Of a DNA stretch of 25,657 nucleotides, positions 1 through 8,980 are shown piece after piece. The translations under genes and the position numbers were made by a program. Within the stretch, counting starts at the first letter, position 1; each line of letters starts with the position of its first letter. A model generated the notes under the pieces. The model worked only from the letters and a program-made list of their open reading frames with translations, did no database searches and was not told the origin of the DNA. Origin of the DNA: Chara braunii (lineage: Eukaryota; Streptophyta; Charophyceae; Charales; Characeae); assembly GCA_003427395.1 (NCBI GenBank), contig BFEA01000090.1, forward strand, positions 1,368,651-1,394,307, read 5' to 3'.

Positions 1-20
1 ACACACACACACACACACAT
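1..20. repeat. (AC)n microsatellite at the window edge
   Basis: Ten AC dinucleotides open the window, so the true length cannot be read. It is a simple dinucleotide repeat with no sign of function. Confidence 0.95.
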
Positions 21-797
21 TCTGTTGTCTATTGGTGGGGAGTAACACCTGCTGGAAACTGGGTTCAGCGTCCCATGAACATCGTTAATAGAGCATCATC
101 TGGACCCTTCCCCCTCACACTCTTCGAGTTGTGTACAGCGAGAAAAGCAAAACATACGCACACCATAATCACTAGCTCACCCTTCCCTAACCACATCAAC
201 AAACGAACTATGGGTTGTGCACCCGTGCCCTTAAGTCAACTGGTATATTTATTCAGATACTCCTTAACGGCATGGGTATGGCGAAATGACCTTATGACAA
301 TTGCAAAACTTCGCAAACTACTCCACGCGCTAATTTGACCTGTCATCTTTTGCATGTATCCCTATCGAGCCATGGACAACTTATTTATATGCCCCGATAT
401 TTATGGTTGTTGGACCCTGCAGATGACACAAAAAACACTATAACCCCTCTAGCATGGGGCCAGGGCATATGGATAAATTGCCAATGGCTGAGACAAGGGC
501 GGATGCAAAAGTTGAGGGCATTTTCGCATACCCATGTGTTTTAGGGGCATATAACAAAATAACTGAACTTTTAGGGGGAATTTGAACAAATTTTTCTTGT
601 GTTGGAGCTTTGAAATCCATAAAGTCTGACCGTTTTACACCATACACATTTGCAGCATCAATAGTTTCAGCTCCTTTGGCGAGTGATATTTATTGGTTCA
701 CTTCATCTATTTATGAGAATCATCCTTATACATATTTGTATGTTATTTATATATCACACATATATATTGTCTATGTAGTGTTATGTGACCGAATGTA
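21..797. other. Spacer, nothing identified
   Basis: About 780 bases of mixed composition. Short open frames of 60-90 codons occur on both strands but overlap one another, have no recognisable motif and look like chance. No repeat with another part of the window was noticed. Confidence 0.6.
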
Positions 798-1342
798 ATG
801 CTTGAGGATCCGTCCGGGATGCCGGACCACGGCAGAACCCAAGTTCGAGACCCGCTGTCGAGCGCACCGGCTCCTGCCTTTTTCGCAAAAGGCGAGACCT
901 CTCCCGGCCATGTCACACAAGAATTAACCAAACCAAAATTGAGACAACTTAAAAACAATGCGTTAGTAATCTCACGACCGCCAAGACGGACGTGGTTGCA
1001 TCGTCCTTTCGCCGCTCTAGCCGGGTGCGCCAGCCATACTTCCCGAGGTCCCCTACGACAAGATAGGTTCATGCGGGGCACGACCTACCTTCCCTAAGGG
1101 GTTATCACCACACTTAGGGGCGTATCTCTGCAAAGCTACTGACCCAGATGAGAAAACGTTTAGATGCAATCACAGATGTAAGTCAGTCGAGGAAGTTTGC
1201 TCGTTTCGCTGTAGTATAGGTACGCGAGGTTAGAATGTCAACCGAACATGAATGTCGTTCGTTTCCTAAGGCGTTGATCTACTAGGTACAAAGCGGACGT
1301 CGGTTGACTAGGACGATCTCAACCAAGCGTGAAACCACAAGT
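798..1342 (+). repeat. Dispersed repeat, copy A (possible LTR or retroelement fragment)
   Basis: This GC-richer block aligns by eye along its length with 12531-12992 on the same strand. Shared blocks include the GTCGAGC stretch near 858, CAACTTAAAAACAATGC (946-962), a GACGG.CGTGG block near 984 and a terminal block TCGGTTGACTA...CAACCAAGCGTGAAAC (about 1300-1334). Copy A carries roughly 80-90 extra bases in its second half. It begins and ends abruptly against AT-rich flanks. No long open frame is shared between the copies, so it is more likely a non-coding part of a mobile element than an exon. The family is not recognised; no primer-binding site, polypurine tract or coding core was found next to it. 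Confidence 0.7.
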
Positions 1343-1894
1343 AAATCCTAGTTTTTTTACATATAACTAAAAAATAAAGGTTACAAAAATCATATATGAT
1401 ATATCGAAATGAATCGATCATTAGTTGACCAAAGATAACATCTCAGTGAAAATATTTGAGTATCGCATGATTAAGATCACCTTAGGTCGAACTCAATGAG
1501 TAAAGTGCTATATCGTACTACCAACGAAAAGTTGACTTTAAAAATAACTTCGCTACAAATGACAGGATAGTCGGACTGCCTCAATCAGATAACCTGGTCA
1601 TGGTTTCTGGCCCGAAAGCGTCAAACCTCTTGCAAAGGTTAAAAGTTTTTTTTTTTTTTTTTTACAAATAGACTATGATATAGCGCCCCTACCTGTAAAT
1701 TTTCACTTGATTTTGTTAGAAAAACAACAAAATAACAGAAGTTGAGGGAGGGAAATAAATTGAGAACCTTCCCCCCTCATTTTTTGGGGAGAATCAATCA
1801 ATCCGTCAAATCAATTGAATTGATTTGTTGGTTGACATATTGATTGATTGATTGATTGGTTCATTACGTGTATCACGTTCGAGGAAAGAAAGTG
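1343..1894. other. AT-rich spacer with a palindrome
   Basis: AT-rich sequence with a poly-T run near 1646-1663. At 1793-1856 there is a dyad: a 21-base near-perfect palindrome built on AAATCAATT/AATTGATTT, flanked by AATCAATC-type and TGATTGAT-type arms, ending in (TGAT)4 at 1841-1856. No gene is seen. Confidence 0.6.
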
Positions 1895-2420
1895 GTGCGC
1901 ACCCACACGACTTTTGATTTTATAAAATTAAATTTTATCAAACTCTTTGATTTACTAAAAAAATGGGCAACATTGCTTTTATAACAGTAGACTTCTCAAA
2001 TTTATAACAAGCCAGATATAAACTCAACGACATAACTTGATCATTGAGAAGATAAAATTCAACTAACTTTTTATGTTTTTAGAAATTTTGATAGCATTTT
2101 TTTCAGAAAAGTATCTTTCCAAAATTTGCAAAAAACTCAATAGATTATAAAAATAATTTTGACTTCACGGAACCAAATTTTGTCTAACTCCTTGATTTAG
2201 TAAAAATTTGGGCATCATCTCCCCTATAAAGGTGAGTTTCGCATATTTTACTAAGTCAAATCTGAAATTCAGATACAAGTTGGATTTTGTGAAGACAAAA
2301 TTTAATTAATTCATTAGTTTTGCAAACATTTGGGCATCAATTATCTCAACGAAAATATTTTTTTTTAATTTATACAAAGTCAAATATGAGAAGTAAACTT
2401 AATTATGAAATTGCAAATAT
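1895..2420. repeat. Degenerate tandem array, ~122-bp unit, about 4 copies
   Basis: Four successive blocks line up with start points near 1930, 2054, 2175 and 2298, i.e. periods of 124, 121 and 123 bases. Each has a TTGATTTTGTGAAGA-like lead-in, then AAATTTT(A/G)TCTAACTC, then TTGATTTA.TAAAAATTTGGGCATCA, and an AT-rich tail containing variants of ACTAAGTCAAAT. The copies are heavily diverged and the second is the most decayed. It looks like a remnant of a satellite or tandem repeat; I recognise no named family. Confidence 0.65.
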
Positions 2421-2611
2421 TTAAATCAACTCTTAGTATAATGTCAATACATGGCGAGCATCTAGGTCAACTAACTACAAAAAAATAGTTCAAACTAAAC
2501 TAAATGTTAATCTCATAGCCAAGCAACACAAATAACCAAGGTAAGTCTCTCACAAACAATCTCAAGTTACCTATACATAAAATAGTTTGTTGATCCTCGA
2601 TATTATTAACC
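2421..2611. other. AT-rich spacer, nothing identified
   Basis: Short interval between two degenerate arrays. No reading frame or clear repeat was noted. Confidence 0.5.
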
Positions 2612-3375
2612 ATTTATGCTTCTTACATATAACATGACTCTAGACCATTGTGCCTAAAAACAATGCCTAACATGCCTTAAGTTATACACGAACAGGTTGC
2701 ACAATTAGTTCTCTCTTATTTGGGTATGTGACTAAATCATTATGTTTATAAAGAATATCGATTCACCTGAATTGTTTAAATATATAAAATTAAAAAAATT
2801 ATCTAGCTTATCTCTGTATGGAAAGGGAACTGAACCATTCAACTTATAAATAATGTTAAGCGTGCGCAATTTACTTCTAATTATACTTCCGACCTCACTT
2901 CTTTTCTAAGTGATATGACTTAAGTTAAATCATTATGCTTAGAAACAATGTTTAGTTGTGTGTTCAGATGCAAATATGGATAAATATTTTCAATATATAC
3001 TTGTTTGTGCTTTTAGTGTACGTGGCTTCAAGCTAAATCATTATGTTTAGAAACAATGCTTAGCCTCTCACTCAAAGCCCTCCTCATAATTAAACAATAG
3101 ACTGAACCATTCTGCTTAAAAACAACGTTCAAACTTTCTCAAAATCACACAAAAGTATAAAGTTGGTTTTTTTTTGTCCAACTTCAGTCAGAAACTCTCT
3201 AAAAAAACAGATACACTAAGTCATTCTGCTTATAAGCAATGTTTGACCTAAAAAATCAGACAGACAAACCCTCATAAATAATCAGAGCAACGAGGTCATT
3301 ATGTTTATAAACTATACATGGTTCTTAAAAAAAAAAAAAACATAGCACTTCTCCATTCTGCTTAGAAACAATGCA
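2612..3375. repeat. Array of nine degenerate copies of a 20-bp core
   Basis: The core CATTNTGCTTANAAACAATG recurs at 2646, 2738, 2836, 2931, 3039, 3108, 3222, 3297 and 3354, all on the + strand. Successive spacings are 92, 98, 95, 108, 69, 114, 75 and 57 bases. Most copies are preceded by an (A/C)T(A/G)AA.-like lead and several by a GTANGTGNCTT-like block, so the unit is longer than the core, perhaps near 95-100 bp originally. A further half-matching copy starts at 2612. The core ends form a small dyad (CATT...AATG). It is either an old satellite or a cluster of protein-binding sites; the sequence alone does not decide. Confidence 0.7.
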
Positions 3376-3967
3376 CAACCTTTGATTGAGTCGGTCAAGC
3401 GAATGCAAGACCACCTTCCTCCCACCTTTTCCCAGTTCATTTTTTTTTTCGATTTCAATGACGAAACAAGATTGAGATTTACACATGCATTCCTTTCAAT
3501 TGATCTGATTAAGTTTTGAGAAGAAACAAGAATTATAGAGGATTGCATGCATACCTCTCAGACAAACTAGAGAGACATAGTGCTATGAGCATGGTGGGAT
3601 CACACAGATGCAAAGAAAATACACCTTGTCTCCATAGCCTCGCCTAGGTTCTTACAGAGCTCCCACAATCGGTGGGACAACCTCCCACAAAGGCCTTGAC
3701 ACGGATTACGGCTTTCCAATTCTGTCCACCGCATTCCTCTCGTAACCAAATAAATTAGACTGAGAGTAAGAATGACAAAAGGAGGAGTTTTAAATGTTCG
3801 AGATGAAAGAAAATGACAACTCAACTCGCGAGAGGGTCTTAGTATCTTGACGGGCCTAAGAACCCCGTAATAGTAACAAAAAACACAGTAATCCGACCAA
3901 CCCATAATCTAACAGAAGAAAAACGGTACTCCGAGGGTCCCCCAAGTTGTAACGGTAGCCCACATGA
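3376..3967. other. Spacer with an unassigned 101-codon minus-strand frame
   Basis: Moderately AT-rich DNA. A minus-strand open frame spans 3600-3905 and includes a Cys/Arg-rich stretch, but no family is recognised and nothing around it supports a gene. I treat it as probably chance. Confidence 0.4.
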
Positions 3968-4639
3968 TGCCGATGATGATGATGATGATGACGATCGATA
4001 AAAATATTATGACGAAGGATTCTTGTCTACTTCAATGATTTCGACACAAGTGATTATAGAAAAATATTAATAGAATATAAATATGAGAGAGAAGTGGAAG
4101 GATTGATAATCGAAAATGATATACATTGATCGTGTTTCTAATTGAATAGTCTTCATCTTAATGTTACTGCCCTCTGTTATGATGAATTTTTTTTGTCATA
4201 ACAATAACGTACATTCATCATTATTTTTATATTTTACTTTATCGAAGCATTGTATATCCAAGGTTCAATCTTAGTGGTGGAGAATAAATCGTCAGCATAC
4301 ACTTTATCATGATTATTCAGAAACTATTATCAACAAGCACCACTATCGTAATCATTTACAATATTTATCGTGTAAAAAAAAAAAAACGAGGTTTCACTTT
4401 TAACAAAATTATTTATGATATACCGATTGCTTAAATAACATCGCAACGATAACGACAAACAACATTAATGACGATTACAAATAAAGTTGTAAAAAAAAAA
4501 AAAAAAAGTGAAAAAACGATGAGGATGAAGTTCACAGTTGCGTTTACTATTTTTCTCTATGTGATATTGAAAGATATTTGTGCAACTTTTTGTACCTCTC
4601 TTTACTGACTAGATGATCACACATGTTGAAATGACAATG
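3968..4639. other. AT-rich spacer with (GAT)6
   Basis: Contains (GAT)6 at 3972-3989, poly-A runs near 4374-4386 and 4491-4507, and no convincing frame, promoter or inverted repeat. Confidence 0.55.
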
Positions 4640-4993
4640 GTTGGACATATGAGAGAAGACATGTGAGAGAAGACAACTGCATGTTGAAAATGTGGAAAGA
4701 GATAGTTGAGACAAAAAGATAGTTACAACAAAGAGACCGTGATACACAACAGAGCGAAAAAAAAAACAGTTAGCAGGAGATGTCGGTAGGAAAAAAATCA
4801 AGTAAACATTGTGTCATAATGAAAGAAGTTGGTGATATAACGAAAATATAGATGTGAGAATATAATATGAGGTTAGAGATAACAGTAATAGAAAAATATT
4901 GATAAAAGAAATAACATGACAATGAATGAGAGAAAGGATAATAAATTGGGGCACGAAAACTATGCTTTCGAAGACAGAAAAAAAAAAGGTTAA

Positions 4994-5347
4994 TAAAAAT
5001 TTGCGTAGCACGACGAACGTGTTCTCGCCCCTTCAAGTTCGCGCGAACAACTTGTGAATATGTCTGGGCGAACATAATTTTTTTTCGTTAAAGAAAATTA
5101 ATTTTATTTTTCGGTTTTTGATATTTAACTCATGATTGGCGACGAATTTGAACATGACTTCAAGGCAACCGTTGCTTGTATTGTTATTTTACATAACATA
5201 TATTATTTTCAAATTTTTTGAAGATTTTATTTTTTCTAAATATTTTTTATGTTCGCGTTCAGAGGGTTTTTTGCGCTTGTTCACTGTCAGGCGAACATGT
5301 TCGTGTTCGCCTCTGAACGCTAACACGGTGCTACGTAGACAAAAATT
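4994..5347. mobile_element. Small MITE, 5002-5340, with flanking 7/8 duplication
   Basis: The body has CGTAGCAC at 5004-5011 and its exact complement GTGCTACG at 5328-5335. Both ends are loaded with inverted GCGAACA / TGTTCGC motifs, typical of the subterminal repeats of hAT elements. Flanks are TAAAAATT (4994-5001) and CAAAAATT (5340-5347), seven of eight matching, but AT-rich enough that chance is possible. It interrupts the purine-rich tract. It has no coding capacity. Placement in hAT is inference from subterminal structure and an approximate 8-bp duplication. Confidence 0.55.
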
Positions 5348-5429
5348 ATATATGAATGATGTAAAAATAAAATAAAAAATAAAAAAAATTATGTGGAGGA
5401 TAAAATATAAAAATGATGTGAAAAAACAG

Positions 5430-5437
5430 TAAAAATA
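5430..5437. repeat. Target-site duplication, left, of the 5438-6840 element
   Basis: TAAAAATA, identical to 6841-6848. An 8-bp duplication is characteristic of hAT insertion. Confidence 0.85.
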
Positions 5438-5511
5438 CTAGGCTATGATCAGTCGAGTCGTCCAAGTCATCTTGTTTTCCTGGGCGGCCCGACCGTACAA
5501 GGACCATGGTC

Positions 5512-5529
5512 AATAATAATAATAATAAT
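5512..5529. repeat. (AAT)6 microsatellite
   Basis: Six AAT units just inside the left subterminal part of the outer element. Confidence 0.9.
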
Positions 5530-5651
5530 TAAAAAAACAAACCTGTTATCTAGGTTACCGATCTAGCTGCCTAGATCACTATGTTTTCCCGGATGCCCCG
5601 ACTGTGCAAGGACCGTGGAAGGTCCAAGCAAAAAAAATAATCATAATAAAA

Positions 5652-5677
5652 ATATATATATATATATATATATATAT
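5652..5677. repeat. (AT)13 microsatellite
   Basis: Uninterrupted alternating A and T inside the nested element; a likely polymorphic and hard-to-sequence site. Confidence 0.95.
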
Positions 5678-5759
5678 TATGCACAAAAATAAAGTGGACA
5701 ACTTCTGCTTCAGGGTCACATCAAAATTCGTTACCAAATTTAAAGTAATAAATAAAATT

Positions 5760-5763
<4 letters not shown>

Positions 5764-5795
<32 letters not shown>
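5764..5795. repeat. T32 homopolymer
   Basis: Thirty-two consecutive T in the nested element, immediately before its right subterminal motif. Length should be treated as approximate in any assembly. Confidence 0.95.
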
Positions 5796-5797
<2 letters not shown>

Positions 5798-5828
5798 ACG
5801 GTCGGGCAAGTGGTCTCGAGCAGTCTGG

Positions 5829-5937
5829 TACCTTCTTCCCCCGAATACAACATACGGTCATTGTAGCTGTATTTAGACTGACATGTACCCCAAATACAGC
5901 TATAATGACCGTACGCTGTATTCGGGGGAAAAAGGTA
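5829..5937. mobile_element. 105-bp foldback with TA flanks (third level of nesting)
   Basis: Arms 5831-5874 and 5892-5935 are 44 bases each, 40 matching, around a 17-base loop. Both outer edges carry TA (5829-5830 and 5936-5937), the duplication expected of Tc1/mariner (Stowaway-type) insertion, although two bases alone are weak evidence. The arms start CCTT.TTCCCCCGAATACA. It sits inside the right terminus of the nested family A copy, splitting TCTGGTA from the following G. All four arm mismatches are transitions; a minus-strand transcript would convert three of them to G-U pairs, giving an almost fully paired hairpin. Confidence 0.75.
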
Positions 5938-6840
5938 GCATGTTATGCAAAAAAATAACATGAATTTTTTTTTTTTGATGGTCACATCAAAATTATTTAC
6001 CAAATTTAACATAAAATTAAAAATATAAAACATATACCTTTGGAAAATCCATATACCCTTCAAAGTCACAAATCTCGTCGGTTTAAAATAATCACTAAGT
6101 TTTTTGTTTTTTGAGCATTTGTCATTTTCATTTAAGATAAATAACAGATGCATATATTAACAACTCCCAACTGAGCTTATTTATGTCATGTAAACGCCTA
6201 CGAATACTAATTAATTAAAAATATCCGAGAAACATAAAATACTTTATATACGGAACGAGATCGTCTTATCAAAATACATTGATTCCTCACTCGTGTCTTT
6301 TAACTATTCTTTGGTAATTTGGCTTATTTGATAGTATATTCATAACGTATTTTGTTAGGAATAACTCTATCTTGACAATTCGCTTTATATCGCATACGTT
6401 TTAATTCATATTTAGCTGTGAGCAATCTACGTTTTTTGTCTTACCATAATGAAATCTTACTAGAACCAGTGATGTATGATATTCTTCGTAGGTAGATCCA
6501 CGTATTACATCATGCCATCGTACAAACATGGTATACAAAATCATTCTTAAACCTAAACTAAGGCACAACGTACCTTATGTATAAGAATGCATGTACATAA
6601 CACCACCAATAGTACTCCCATTTCAAAATTTTTAAACATTTTCATGCGCTTCATGTGACTTTTGTCACTTCAACAAAAAAACAAAATAAAACTTTCATTT
6701 TGTGGTGCGGGTTTTACGAAATGAAGTTTAGTCATACGTCAAATTAAGTCATTAGAGATAAAAACGTAGATTGTATATTTTTTATTTACTTATTTTTTGC
6801 GTGGTCGGGTAAGTGGTCCCGGCCCACTCTGGTAGCCTAG

Positions 6841-6848
6841 TAAAAATA
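6841..6848. repeat. Target-site duplication, right, of the 5438-6840 element
   Basis: TAAAAATA, the exact partner of 5430-5437. Confidence 0.85.
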
Positions 6849-7194
6849 ATGTTAAATTTATACAGAAAAGAATGATCGAAGATTGATTAAAAAACAAGGT
6901 GATAATTTGAAAGAAAAAAATGATCATTTAAAAGGGGAAATGACGACTATATAAAAAAGGTAATGTAAAAAATAAAAGGATAAGGACAATGAGAAAAAAA
7001 TGGCGATCATAGCAATAAGGGCAAAGAAGACAACGAAAATAATCAGGAGGACAATGATAAAAGGAAAATTGAAAGATAAAAAATGAGAATGTTATGGAAA
7101 AAATGAGAGAAAGAGTGATATAAAAAAAGAGAAAAATATAAAAGGTGAGAAGATAAAAAAAAAACATAGAAACTAATAATATTTAAGAAATACT

Positions 7195-7202
7195 ATTGAT
7201 AA
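7195..7202. repeat. Target-site duplication, left, of the 7203-7953 MITE
   Basis: ATTGATAA, identical to 7954-7961. Confidence 0.9.
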
Positions 7203-7953
7203 TAGGGTAACCGGCGTTCGGGACAGGTTGAACGCCCGAACCCGAACGCCCGAGCGTGCGGGACTTTTTGGGGATGCGTTCGGCCGTTCGGGCCGAACGT
7301 GGAAAAAAAAAAAAAACAATTCAAAAAATCTGAAGAAAAAAAAGTGTTATGAGTAAAAATAAAATAAACAACATTTGCATGAGTATTACATCAAAATTCC
7401 TTACAAAATTTGAAATAAAAATAAAATAAAATAAATAAAACTAATAAAAAAATAAGAAAAAATAAAAAGTGAACTAAAATTAGTGAGTGAGCGATGACGT
7501 TTTCGACACCACCATCTTCTGAGATTTTGTTTTTTTTTTGGCACAACTAAATGCTCTGAAAATTTACAGACATGTGCTGCACATAATACAAATTCATTAA
7601 AAAAGTTTCAAAAAATAATATTTTTATTTAGGCCCCGCAATAAAGTGAAAATAAAAAAGTAAAAAGTGAAAAAAACAAAAAAGTGAGTGGGCGAGCACGT
7701 TTTGATACCGCAATCTTTGACGATTTTTAATGTTTTTTTGGCTTAGCAAAATGACTTCAAACTTTATAGGCATGTACCACACATCATACAGAACTCACAA
7801 AAAAACAATTAAGAAAAAAACTCATTTTCCGGCCTTAAAATATTTTTTGGCAGGGTCCGAACGCCGTCGGGTTCGGACCCTGAACAGGACCCTGAACGCC
7901 CATTCGTACGGAGGTCAGCCTGAGACCTCCGTACTTAAGGGTTGGTGACCCTG
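7203..7953. mobile_element. hAT-type MITE, family B copy 1 (751 bp)
   Basis: It starts (T)AGGGTAACC and ends GGTGACCCTG, close to the CAGGGTTACC terminus of copy 2. Perfect 8-bp duplications ATTGATAA flank it. The first and last ~100 bases are packed with CGTTCGGG / CCCGAACG motifs in both directions, typical hAT subterminal repeats. The interior is AT-rich and contains a 200-bp direct duplication (units starting 7482 and 7682, each beginning AGTGAGTG.GCGA). No transposase is encoded. CA(G)GG-type termini with 8-bp duplications are established hAT hallmarks; the family itself is not one I can name. Confidence 0.9.
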
Positions 7954-7961
7954 ATTGATAA
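7954..7961. repeat. Target-site duplication, right, of the 7203-7953 MITE
   Basis: ATTGATAA, exact partner of 7195-7202. Confidence 0.9.
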
Positions 7962-8110
7962 TATTAAAAAAATGACAAGTGGAATATAAGTATAATATAA
8001 TACAAAATAAGGAGGAACGTATAAGAAAAAAAAAAAAAAAAAGACATTGAAGATATAAAAAAATAATAATCAACAATGATTTGATAATTAGGGAGGAATA
8101 ATAAATAAAC

Positions 8111-8972
8111 CTATCAGAACTACACATTGTTATGTACATTTTTTGAGTGGTTAAGGCAAACCCAGTCTCACCGGGATCATACTATGCTTGATTCTCATAG
8201 CTTCCTAATCATATCTTACTTTTTCTTTATTTCTTCAATATCTGATAAAAAAAAAATTGTATTATCTTTTATTCTCACACCTTTCAAAATATGTTTTTTA
8301 AGTGAGATTTAAAATACAGAGGGGAAAATTTAAAAATATAAATAGAAAACTTTTTAATATATATAAAAAAATAATACAATGTATTTGTAGTAAATACAGG
8401 CGGTTGAAAGTTGTACATCTATCTATCTTATCTGATTGGGATTATGCTATTTTTGGTTCTCACTATTTAAAAAACAAATCCCCCCCTATTGTTTTCAATG
8501 TGTCTTAACAAAATGAGCAACAAGTGATATCTTGAATAGGAAAAAATCCAAAATATAAATGTAGAGTTTTAGTATCAGAAAAATTTGAGTTGAGTGTATC
8601 TGTTGTGAAGATAGCCCGGTGGAGGGGGTACATCTTCAAGATGCAAGTACACATTTCGGGTTTATTTTAAAAATTATACAAATTAATGTTTTTATTTTAT
8701 ATATTTCCTAGACAACACATGTGTACGTATAGAAAAAACAAACAAACAGAAAAACACGAAATAACAAATAAAAAGTAAAACCAAAGTGGACATACTATTA
8801 CTTCACTTCAACTTTCCTCTCACTTTCATCCATCTATTTCATTATAATTTTATTATAAGTTGTCATCAAAGTTGATCTATTTTTCTCCCTCCTTTGCCAA
8901 AAGGCATCGACAAACTATCGAGGAGTTGAAGTATATACTGAACCGCTCTCCCGATAAAAATTATATTATATA
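8111..8972. other. AT-rich spacer with a ~30-bp direct repeat
   Basis: No gene is seen. A degenerate direct repeat, GGGAT.AT.CTAT..TTG.TTCTCA, occurs near 8172 and again near 8438, about 266 bases apart, and may be the trace of another tandem unit. Confidence 0.5.
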
Positions 8973-8980
8973 TTCTGAAC
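8973..8980. repeat. Target-site duplication, left, of the 8981-9739 MITE
   Basis: TTCTGAAC, identical to 9740-9747. Confidence 0.92.

Larger units (their letters stand above)
5550..5938. mobile_element. Family A element nested in the outer copy
   Basis: The left end CTAGGTTACC and the following CCGGATGCCCCGACTGTGCAAGG match the outer element's left terminus in content and order. The right subterminal GCACGGTCGGGCAAGTGGTC...TCTGGTA matches the outer right end at 6799-6834. Flanks CCTGTTAT (5542-5549) and CATGTTAT (5939-5946) match at seven of eight bases. Removing the insert leaves ...CTGTTATGCAAAAA..., which resembles the corresponding part of the related elements at 7203 and 8981, supporting the nesting. 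The last few bases of the right terminus appear lost. It contains (AT)n and a T32 run. Confidence 0.7.
5438..6840. mobile_element. hAT-like non-autonomous element, family A (outer copy)
   Basis: The left end reads CTAGGCTATG and the right end GGTAGCCTAG, giving a terminal inverted repeat beginning CTAGGCTA. Both sides carry the perfect 8-bp duplication TAAAAATA. Subterminal GC-rich motifs are shared by both ends (CGGCCCGACCGTAC on the left; the complement of GCGTGGTCGGGTAAG on the right). The interior is AT-rich with no transposase frame, so it must have been moved by an enzyme encoded elsewhere. It contains a nested relative at 5550-5938; without that insertion it is about 1.0 kb. Assignment to hAT rests on duplication length and architecture, not on any protein. 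Confidence 0.8.
4640..8110. other. Purine-rich strand-asymmetric tract interrupted by three insertions
   Basis: On the + strand 4640-5001, 5341-5429, 6849-7194 and 7962-8110 share one texture: AGAAAA, GATAA and AATGA words with very few pyrimidine runs. The pieces are separated exactly by the MITEs listed below, so before those insertions they formed one continuous purine-rich block of roughly 1 kb. The long minus-strand frames seen here translate to Phe/Ile/Leu runs and are composition artefacts, not genes. Confidence 0.6.

Noticed and set aside
743-1097. ORFs of about 100 codons on both strands in repeat copy A
   Set aside because: The frames are not preserved in copy B, so they are unlikely to be coding.
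1646-3375. CRISPR array (regularly repeated short core)
   Set aside because: The cores are degenerate, spacing varies from 57 to 114 bases, no cas genes exist and the DNA is eukaryotic.
5579-6153. Overlapping ORFs of 76-131 codons on both strands
   Set aside because: They run through the T32 homopolymer (poly-Lys or poly-Phe), the (AT)n repeat and the foldback of nested MITEs; no conserved protein.
6928-7167. Minus-strand ORF of 79 codons rich in Phe, Leu and Ile, like a membrane protein
   Set aside because: It is the complement of the purine-rich tract; T-rich DNA gives Phe/Leu runs without any selection, and it adjoins a MITE target duplication.
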